Origin: Pseudomonadota bacterium
GTDB lineage: Bacteria > Pseudomonadota > Gammaproteobacteria > Burkholderiales > Ferrovaceae
DNA: 18,732 nt
Assembly: GCA_021811005.1 (NCBI GenBank)
Contig: JAJZPY010000029.1
Coordinates: forward strand, 1-18,732
Direction of reading: 5' to 3'
Of the stretch, positions 13,631 through 18,732 are shown one piece after another; position 1 is the first letter of the stretch; each line of letters begins with the position of its first letter. The notes beneath the pieces were generated by a model. The model worked only from the letters and a program-made list of their open reading frames with translations. It was not told where the DNA came from and did no database searches. Both the position numbers and the translations under genes were made by a program.

Positions 13631-14602
13631 TCAGCGGGAGCGGTTCACGGCCAGATGGGCCAGCTGTTCCAGCGCGTCCCGGTAAGGAGAATCGGGCACG
13701 ATGCCTTTCAGCGCAGCACAGGCCGCATCCGATTCGTGCCGGGCACAGTCACGGGCATAATCCAGCGCCCCGCTTTCCCGGATCACGGCGGCCACCGCCG
13801 GCAGGGATTGCCCCCCGCCTTCGACGATGGCATTCCGGATCAGCGCCGCATCGGCAGGCCGGCCTTCGCGCATGACGTGAATGAGCGGGAGCGTTGCCTT
13901 GCCTTCGGCCAGATCGTCGCCCAGGTTTTTTCCTGTTTCGGACAAGTCACCGGAATAGTCCAGGACGTCGTCGATGATCTGGAACGCCGTGCCCAAATGG
14001 GCACCAAAGGCCGCAAGGCCTTGCTCGACCGCGGTCGGTGTGCCCGCCAGGAGGGCGCCCAGGCGGGCGGCCGCCTCGAACAGCTTGGCCGTCTTGTAGC
14101 GGATCACCTGCAGGTAGCGCGCTTCGTCCACGTCCGGGTCGTGGCAATTGAGCAGCTGCAGCACTTCCCCTTCGGCAATGACGTTGGTGGCATCGGCCAG
14201 CACCTGCATGACCCGCATGTCTCCCACCGAAACCATCATCTGGAAGGAACGCGAATAGACGAAATCGCCCACCAGCACGCTGGCCGCATTGCCGAACAGT
14301 TCGTTGGCCGTTTTCTGCCCGCGCCGCATTTCGGATTTGTCCACCACGTCATCGTGCAGCAGGGTGGCGGTGTGGATGAATTCCACCACGGCAGCCAGGG
14401 TGTGGTGATGAGTCCCGCCATAACCCAGCGCCTTGGCTGCCAGCAGGGTGAGCACCGGGCGCAGGCGCTTGCCGCCGCTGTGGATGATGTATTCGGAAAC
14501 CTGGCGCACCAGAACGACATCGGAGTGAAGCTGCGTGCGGATGACGCGATCCACCGCCGCCATGTCTTCTTCAATTAACTGGCGGATTTGATCAAAGCTC
14601 AC
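13631..14602 (-). CDS. ispB: Octaprenyl (polyprenyl) diphosphate synthase IspB
   Basis: This trans-long-chain prenyl diphosphate synthase makes the ubiquinone side chain from FPP and IPP. The first aspartate-rich motif, LLHDDVVDKSEMRRG (Asp84, 85, 88), and the second, IIDDVLDYSGD (Asp211, 212, 215), are intact, as are GGKRLRP and the lysine motifs YKTAKLFE and GDDLAEGK. The start is a GTG. The one at 14602 gives 323 residues and aligns position for position with the E. coli start (MNLEKINELTAQDM against MSFDQIRQLIEEDM). It also has AGAAGG upstream. The GTG at 14629 would add 9 residues but would lie only about a dozen bases after the predicted transcription start. The gene is divergent from rplU, the arrangement also seen in E. 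coli, and upstream of an amidotransferase gene. Confidence 0.95.
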   Translation of the reverse strand: MSFDQIRQLIEEDMAAVDRVIRTQLHSDVVLVRQVSEYIIHSGGKRLRPVLTLLAAKALGYGGTHHHTLAAVVEFIHTATLLHDDVVDKSEMRRGQKTANELFGNAASVLVGDFVYSRSFQMMVSVGDMRVMQVLADATNVIAEGEVLQLLNCHDPDVDEARYLQVIRYKTAKLFEAAARLGALLAGTPTAVEQGLAAFGAHLGTAFQIIDDVLDYSGDLSETGKNLGDDLAEGKATLPLIHVMREGRPADAALIRNAIVEGGGQSLPAVAAVIRESGALDYARDCARHESDAACAALKGIVPDSPYRDALEQLAHLAVNRSR

Positions 14603-14647
14603 GGAAACGGACACCTTCTCTGATGGCACGGCTAAGCGGGAGGGTCA

Positions 14648-14677
14648 ATGGTAGGGAGAGCCGACGGATTCTGTCAA
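14648..14677 (-). promoter_or_regulatory. Predicted sigma70 promoter of ispB
   Basis: On the minus strand a perfect TTGACA (14677-14672) is followed after 18 bases by TACCAT (14653-14648), four matches to TATAAT. Transcription would start near 14641, giving a leader of about 39 bases to the GTG at 14602. Confidence 0.6.
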
Positions 14678-14719
14678 CGCGCCCGGGCCCGGGGGAATCC
14701 GGTAAGGGCTTGATTGGTT

Positions 14720-14749
14720 TTGACAACAGGGGTGGGGAAAAGGTATAGT
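14720..14749 (+). promoter_or_regulatory. Predicted sigma70 promoter of rplU-rpmA
   Basis: A perfect TTGACA (14720-14725) and a good TATAGT (14744-14749) are separated by 18 bases. Transcription would begin near 14756, about 32 bases before the rplU ATG. This is one of the best promoter matches in the window, as expected for ribosomal protein genes. Confidence 0.75.
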
Positions 14750-14787
14750 TGCAGATTCATTGATTCGAATAGGCAGGGAGCGTCGTC

Positions 14788-15102
14788 ATGTACGCTGTAA
14801 TCAAAGCAGGCGGCAAGCAGTACCGAGTGCAGTCCGGCGAAAAACTGAAAATCGAGCTCATTCCCGCGGAAGTGGGCGCCCAGGTGCAACTGGACCAGGT
14901 TCTCATGGTCGCTGACGGCGATACCGTCACGTTTGGCCGACCCCTGGTCAACGGTGCCAAAGTGACCGCCACGGTGCTGTCCCATGGCCGGCACGACAAG
15001 GTCAAAATTTTCAAGATGCGCCGCCGCAAGCATTACCAGAAGCACCAGGGACACCGCCAGGGGTTCACTGAAGTGCAAATCGACACCATCACTGCAGGTT
15101 GA
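14788..15102 (+). CDS. rplU: 50S ribosomal protein L21
   Basis: This 104-residue protein matches bacterial L21 along its whole length. It opens with MYAVIKAGGKQYRVQSGEKLKIE, continues with GRPLVNGAKVTATVL, and has the basic RNA-binding stretch KIFKMRRRKHYQKHQGHRQ followed by FTEVQI. L21 binds 23S rRNA in the large subunit. GGGAG lies 7 bases before the ATG. It is first in the rplU-rpmA unit, 10 bases upstream of rpmA, under the promoter at 14720-14749. Identification is certain. Confidence 0.98.
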   Translation: MYAVIKAGGKQYRVQSGEKLKIELIPAEVGAQVQLDQVLMVADGDTVTFGRPLVNGAKVTATVLSHGRHDKVKIFKMRRRKHYQKHQGHRQGFTEVQIDTITAG

Positions 15103-15112
15103 GGTTTAAGCC

Positions 15113-15382
15113 ATGGCACATAAAAAGGCAGGCGGGAGTTCCCGCAACGGACGCGATTCCGAATCGAAACGACTGGGCATCAAGGCCTATGGCGGCCAGC
15201 TGGTCTCGGCCGGCAGCATCATCGTTCGCCAGCGCGGCACCCGCATCCATGCAGGCCCCAACGTGGGCATGGGCAAGGATCACACCCTGTTCGCGAAAGT
15301 GGACGGGCGGGTGGCCTTCCGCAACAAGGGTCCGCTGCAGGACAAGATCGTCACGATCGAACCCCTGACTCCGGCGGCCTGA
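15113..15382 (+). CDS. rpmA: 50S ribosomal protein L27
   Basis: This 89-residue protein is a full-length match to bacterial L27. It begins MAHKKAGGSSRNGRDSESKRLG, the flexible N-terminal arm that reaches the peptidyl-transferase centre, and continues with AGSIIVRQRGTRIHAGPNVGMGKDHTLFA. The N-terminus has the direct MAHKK start found in proteobacteria, with no Firmicutes-type cleavable extension. It is cotranscribed with rplU, and a strong terminator starts 18 bases after its stop. Confidence 0.98.
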   Translation: MAHKKAGGSSRNGRDSESKRLGIKAYGGQLVSAGSIIVRQRGTRIHAGPNVGMGKDHTLFAKVDGRVAFRNKGPLQDKIVTIEPLTPAA

Positions 15383-15400
15383 GGGCTCCCCCTTTCCAGG

Positions 15401-15430
15401 AAAGCCCTATCGTCAAGATAGGGCTTTTTT
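15401..15430 (+). terminator. Strong rho-independent terminator between rpmA and obgE
   Basis: AAAGCCCTATC (15401-15411) and GATAGGGCTTT (15417-15427) form an 11-bp perfect stem with a five-base GTCAA loop, ending in a run of six T (15425-15430). It should end most rplU-rpmA transcripts. The T run finishes six bases before the obgE ATG, leaving no room for a normal ribosome-binding site outside the hairpin. Confidence 0.9.
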
Positions 15431-15436
15431 ATTTGA

Positions 15437-16489
15437 ATGAAGTTCATCGACGAAGCCACCATACAGGTCCACGCCGGCAAAGGCGGTGACGGCTCCGCCA
15501 GCTTCCGGCGTGAAAAGTACATTCCCAAGGGCGGCCCGGACGGCGGCGATGGCGGGCGTGGCGGCAGCATCTGGGCCGTGGCGGACCGCAACATCAACAC
15601 CCTGGTGGATTACCGCTATGCCCGCATCCACAAGGCAAAAAACGGTGAGCCCGGACGCGGGTCCGACTGCAACGGCAAAGGCGCGGACGACATCATCCTG
15701 CGCGTTCCCGTGGGCACCCTCATCGTTGACCAGGAAACCGGGGCCCCGGTAGCCGACCTCACCCGCCACGAGCAAAAGGCAATCCTGGCACGAGGCGGCC
15801 AGGGCGGACTGGGCAACCTGCATTTCAAATCCAGCACCAACCGCACCCCGCGCCAGTTCACCCGCGGCGAGCCCGGCGAATCCCGGGAACTGCACCTGGA
15901 GCTCAAGGTGCTGGCCGACATCGGACTGCTGGGCTATCCCAACGCCGGCAAATCCACTTTCATACGGGCCGTGTCGGCCGCGCGTCCCAAAGTGGCCGAT
16001 TACCCTTTCACCACCCTGCACCCCAATCTGGGCGTGGTGCGGGTGGATGACGCCCGCAGTTTCGTGATTGCCGACATTCCGGGGCTGATCGAAGGCGCCG
16101 CGGAAGGAGCCGGACTGGGTCACCAGTTCCTGCGCCACCTGGCGCGCACGCACCTGCTGCTGCACATCGTGGACAGCGCCCCGCTCGACGACTCCGTCAA
16201 CCTGCTCGACCAGGCGCACGCCCTGGTGGAAGAGCTGCGCAAATACGACGAAAACCTCTACCGCAAGCCGCGCTGGATCGTGCTCAACAAGGCCGACATG
16301 CTCGACCCCGAAAGCCGGGTTGCCGTGCGCCGCCTGTTCGAAACGGATCTGGGCCCGGACGCCCGCATTTTCGAGATTTCCGCCTTGACGGGTGAAGGTT
16401 GCCGCGAGGTATGCTACGCCATCATGGAAGCCATCGAATCCTTGCGCCAGCCGGAACCCGGGCCTGCAGAACCGGAGAACCCGGCGTGA
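15437..16489 (+). CDS. obgE: GTPase ObgE/CgtA, ribosome-assembly GTPase
   Basis: This 350-residue Obg GTPase takes part in late 50S assembly and stress responses. The glycine-rich Obg fold (1-159) begins MKFIDEATIQVHAGKGGDGSASFRREK. The G domain has G1 GYPNAGKST (166-174), switch element FTTLHPNLG, G3 DIPG (213-216), G4 NKAD (284-287) and G5 SAL near 313. The tail is short and Pro/Glu-rich. The start is fixed by the conserved Obg N-terminus, but no Shine-Dalgarno precedes it: the terminator T run and ATTTGA immediately abut the ATG. Expression must depend on read-through, an internal promoter, or an unusual initiation mode. The stop overlaps the proB start as GTGA. Confidence 0.97.
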   Translation: MKFIDEATIQVHAGKGGDGSASFRREKYIPKGGPDGGDGGRGGSIWAVADRNINTLVDYRYARIHKAKNGEPGRGSDCNGKGADDIILRVPVGTLIVDQETGAPVADLTRHEQKAILARGGQGGLGNLHFKSSTNRTPRQFTRGEPGESRELHLELKVLADIGLLGYPNAGKSTFIRAVSAARPKVADYPFTTLHPNLGVVRVDDARSFVIADIPGLIEGAAEGAGLGHQFLRHLARTHLLLHIVDSAPLDDSVNLLDQAHALVEELRKYDENLYRKPRWIVLNKADMLDPESRVAVRRLFETDLGPDARIFEISALTGEGCREVCYAIMEAIESLRQPEPGPAEPENPA

Positions 16490-17607
16490 GCTCGTTCGTC
16501 CGGACCTCGCGCCGGCTGGTGATCAAAATCGGCAGCAGCCTGCTCACGAACGACGGCAAAGGCCTGGACCAGAACGCCATCCAGGCGTGGGTGGCCCAGG
16601 TGGCCGCGCTGCGCCAGCTGCACAAGGAAGTGGTGCTGGTGTCTTCCGGAGCCGTGGCGGCCGGCATGCAACGGCTGGGACTTGCGGAACGCCCCAAGGC
16701 CCTGCACCTGCTGCAGGCGGCAGCGGCGGTGGGACAAATGGGCCTGGCCCAGGTGTGGGAATCCTGTTTTTCGCAGCACCACATTCGCACCGCGCAAATC
16801 CTGCTGACCCATGAAGACCTGGCGGCCCGCAAGCGCTATCTCAACGCCCGCTCCACGGTGACCACCCTGCTCCAATGGGGGGTGGTGCCCATCATCAACG
16901 AAAACGACACTGTGGCCACCGATGAAATCCGGGTCGGGGACAACGACACCCTGGGTGCCCTGGTCACCAACCTGATCGATGCCGATGGCCTCATCATTCT
17001 CACCGACCAGGCCGGCCTGTTCACGGCCGATCCGCGCCGCGATCCCGCCGCTTCCCTGGTCCGTGAAGGACGGGCCGGCGACCCTGCCCTGGAAACCATG
17101 GCGGGCGGCGCAGGCAGCATGCTGGGACGCGGCGGCATGTTCACCAAAATCACCGCAGCCAAGCGCGCCGCGCGCAGCGGCGCCCATACCGCCATCGTGT
17201 CCGGACGCGAGCCCCTTGTGCTGGAGCGGCTGGCGGCCGGCGAACTGATCGGCACCCAACTGACGGCACCGACGCCCACCCTGCCCGCCCGCAAACAGTG
17301 GCTGGCGGACCACCTGCAGGTCAAAGGCGAACTCACGCTGGATGCGGGCGCAGCCCGCGCCTTGCGCGCCGAAGGAAAAAGCCTGCTGCCCATCGGCGTG
17401 GTCGCAGTTTCAGGCGACTTCGAGCGCGGCGAACTGGTGCGCTGCGTGGACCCGGAAGGACGGGAAGTGGCGCGCGGGCTGATCAACTACGGCGCCGCAG
17501 AAACGTCGAAAATACTGAAAACCCCTTCGGAATCCATTGAATCGGCCCTGGGCTACGTGGACGAAGAGGAACTGATCCATCGGGATAACCTGGTGACCCT
17601 GAGCTGA
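16486..17607 (+). CDS. proB: Glutamate 5-kinase
   Basis: This 373-residue enzyme phosphorylates L-glutamate, the first step of proline synthesis. The amino-acid-kinase domain (about 1-260) shows LVIKIGSSLLTN, VVLVSSGAVAAGM, PIINENDTVATDEIRVGDNDTLGALVTNLIDAD, and GRGGMFTKITAAKRAA, all typical ProB elements. A C-terminal PUA domain follows (about 280-360), with GVVAVSGDFERGELVRCVDPEG and ARGLINY, as in the long proteobacterial form. The start is a GTG overlapping the obgE stop, with GGAG 8 bases upstream; translational coupling is likely. proA is not adjacent, unlike in E. coli, but obgE-proB linkage is usual in betaproteobacteria. Feedback inhibition by proline is expected from the family, not visible here. 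Confidence 0.97.
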   Translation: MSSFVRTSRRLVIKIGSSLLTNDGKGLDQNAIQAWVAQVAALRQLHKEVVLVSSGAVAAGMQRLGLAERPKALHLLQAAAAVGQMGLAQVWESCFSQHHIRTAQILLTHEDLAARKRYLNARSTVTTLLQWGVVPIINENDTVATDEIRVGDNDTLGALVTNLIDADGLIILTDQAGLFTADPRRDPAASLVREGRAGDPALETMAGGAGSMLGRGGMFTKITAAKRAARSGAHTAIVSGREPLVLERLAAGELIGTQLTAPTPTLPARKQWLADHLQVKGELTLDAGAARALRAEGKSLLPIGVVAVSGDFERGELVRCVDPEGREVARGLINYGAAETSKILKTPSESIESALGYVDEEELIHRDNLVTLS

Positions 17608-17611
17608 CCCC

Positions 17612-18439
17612 TTACTGGGGAATTGAAATTTCCAGTTCCCGCCAGCGGTTGTTCCACTGAATGTCCCCCAGGACCGGCAACGCGACCGGCGCGAAATCGG
17701 ACGCGGCCGCCCGCCGGCGCAGGCTGTCCCAGCGCACGCCCCCCCGTTTCAGCCAGGCCACCAGGCGATTTTCCGGCACCCATCCATAAACAGCCAGCGT
17801 GTCCGGGGCCTCCCCCGGTGCGGACGCAATCACCCCGTCGAAGGCTTCGGCCGCATGGCGCAGGGCAGCGCCTTCCGGCCCGGCCTGGACGATGAGGGCC
17901 GCTGCAGCACCATGGCGGCGCGCATTGTCGAGCTTGCTGCGCCAATGGCCGAGCCCGCGCTCGAGCGGATGGTTGAATGCCGCGGCGGAAGACACGGCGG
18001 TGCCATCCGGAATGGGGGGCGCTCCGGACAGCATCACCACGGTTTTTCCGCTCACGTCCTGATGCCGGTAACTGTCCCAGCCCAGTGCCGGAACCGTGAG
18101 GCCGTAGCCCACGAACACCCATTCCGAGCGGTGGAGCTCGCCCTTCTTTTCCAGCCGGTGGGATTGCAGGACGAAATCTTCCGGTGAATGCAACAGGATT
18201 TTTTTGCCTTTGACCGACAATTGCAGCGACACGTCGGAATGAACGACCACCAGCGGCACCTGCCTCATGGGCAGCGGAACGGCGGCAGCGGCGTGGTCGC
18301 TCCGGCCGGCGGCTGCTGTCCCGCCCGGCCAGCGTTCCTGGCCGGCCGTACCGGTTGCCTCCGGACTCTGCCATGCACTGCCGACACAACCACCCAATAC
18401 CAGCATGGCACCCAATACCCCGTAGCGTTTTGGCAGCAT
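17612..18439 (-). CDS. Lipoprotein resembling the protease-associated region of M28 peptidases, without the peptidase domain
   Basis: This 275-residue lipoprotein has a signal peptide ending in LGGC (Cys18). After a Gly/Ala-rich linker comes a region strongly like the N-terminal part of PA-domain M28 aminopeptidases: a strand-rich segment, then EWVFVGYGLTVPALGWDSY, DVSGKTVVMLSGAPP, and KLDNARRHGAAAALIVQAG. Catalytic M28 proteins would continue into a zinc-binding domain, but this one stops after WNNRWRELEISIPQ. No zinc-ligand motif is present, so peptidase activity is not expected. It may be a substrate- or partner-binding remnant, or a specialised stand-alone PA lipoprotein. GGAGGG precedes the ATG at 18439 by 6 bases. 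It converges on proB with only 4 bases between the stops, and is divergent from proS. Confidence 0.75.
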   Translation of the reverse strand: MLPKRYGVLGAMLVLGGCVGSAWQSPEATGTAGQERWPGGTAAAGRSDHAAAAVPLPMRQVPLVVVHSDVSLQLSVKGKKILLHSPEDFVLQSHRLEKKGELHRSEWVFVGYGLTVPALGWDSYRHQDVSGKTVVMLSGAPPIPDGTAVSSAAAFNHPLERGLGHWRSKLDNARRHGAAAALIVQAGPEGAALRHAAEAFDGVIASAPGEAPDTLAVYGWVPENRLVAWLKRGGVRWDSLRRRAAASDFAPVALPVLGDIQWNNRWRELEISIPQ

Positions 18440-18500
18440 CCCCGACCCTCCCGTAGGCGACCGACTGATTATGGAATGCCGTAGTGCCGCCGAAGTGGGC

Positions 18501-18506
18501 TAAAAT
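18501..18506 (+). promoter_or_regulatory. Possible -10 element of proS
   Basis: TAAAAT lies about 40 bases before the proS ATG in a GC-rich setting. The expected -35 region contains no good match, so only the -10 box is proposed. Confidence 0.4.
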
Positions 18507-18546
18507 CACGGTTTCATTTTTCTTTTCGACGGCCTCCCCACCCCCC

Positions 18547-18732
18547 ATGCGCCTTTCCCGCTTTTTCATTTCCACCCTCAAGGAAGCCCCGGCCGAAGCC
18601 GAGCTGATCAGCCACCGCCTCATGCTGCGCGCCGGCCTCATTCGCCGTCTGGGCAGCGGCCTGTACACCTGGATGCCCCTGGGGTTGCGGGTACTGCGCA
18701 AGGTGGAAGCCATCGTGCGCGAGGAGATGAAA
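18547..18732 (+). CDS. proS: Prolyl-tRNA synthetase, N-terminal 62 residues (runs off the right edge)
   Basis: The open frame starts MRLSRFFISTLKEAPAEAEL and continues SHRLMLRAGLIRRLGSGLYTWMPLGLRVLRKVEAIVREEM, the hallmark N-terminus of bacterial-type prolyl-tRNA synthetase. The enzyme charges tRNA-Pro; a tRNA-Pro(CGG) gene occurs earlier in this window, though the two are not in one unit. No clear Shine-Dalgarno precedes the ATG; the leader is C-rich. Only the start of the class II catalytic domain is visible, so insertion-domain type cannot be judged. Confidence 0.96.
   Translation, partial: MRLSRFFISTLKEAPAEAELISHRLMLRAGLIRRLGSGLYTWMPLGLRVLRKVEAIVREEMK

Noticed and set aside
17553..18713. 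A 386-codon minus-strand open frame covering the PA-type lipoprotein
   Set aside because: Another frame in the same stretch has a signal peptide, lipobox, ribosome site and recognisable domain. The longer frame also runs through proB and proS ends and has Arg/Gly/Ala-rich shadow composition.

Overview
The window looks like a chromosomal segment of a GC-rich betaproteobacterium. The main anchor is the conserved block at the right end: ispB divergent from rplU-rpmA-obgE-proB, with proS just beyond. A kup potassium transporter gene, a tRNA-Pro(CGG) and several Burkholderiales-type transporter/regulator families fit the same assignment. Genus and species cannot be read from the sequence alone. 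There are no insertion sequences, integrases, CRISPR arrays or phage genes.

Left part (1-3163, all minus strand). A truncated PAS-domain sensor gene runs off the left edge. Before it lies a likely four-gene operon, transcribed right to left: an NAD(P)-dependent beta-hydroxyacid dehydrogenase-type oxidoreductase, a DHA1-type MFS transporter, a small EexN/TrbK-like lipoprotein, and a WCPHC thioredoxin-fold protein whose start overlaps the lipoprotein stop (ATGA).

Centre-left (3164-6142). A divergent control region with TTACA/TGTAA half-sites leads to a 600-residue lipoprotein. Seven recurring segments in it suggest a beta-propeller-like fold. Next comes a short secreted protein made almost wholly of poly-Gly, Gln-Thr repeats and Asp-Gln-Thr-Arg repeats. 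A hairpin separates the two genes, and a second hairpin with a T run follows the second gene. This pair is the least familiar protein-coding content in the window.

Centre (6143-13619). Kup is followed by tRNA-Pro(CGG) on the opposite strand. Then comes a compact catabolic-looking module: an MFS transporter (minus) divergent from a GntR/FCD regulator, an aldehyde dehydrogenase and a PcaD-like alpha/beta hydrolase (plus). The AT-rich divergent region carries two identical perfect palindromes (TGATATATCA) 98 bp apart, one of them inside the spacer of the predicted gntR promoter. The hydrolase has glycine where the nucleophilic serine should be. The module probably imports and oxidises an aldehyde-yielding carboxylate, but the substrate cannot be deduced.

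Right part (12912-18732). A class I glutamine amidotransferase lies directly downstream of ispB, and its stop overlaps the hydrolase stop. ispB and rplU have back-to-back sigma70-type promoters. The L21 and L27 genes end in a strong intrinsic terminator whose T run stops six bases before the obgE start codon, and obgE has no visible Shine-Dalgarno. obgE and proB overlap (GTGA). Convergent to proB is a lipoprotein that resembles the protease-associated region of M28 peptidases but lacks the peptidase domain. The window ends in the first 62 codons of proS.
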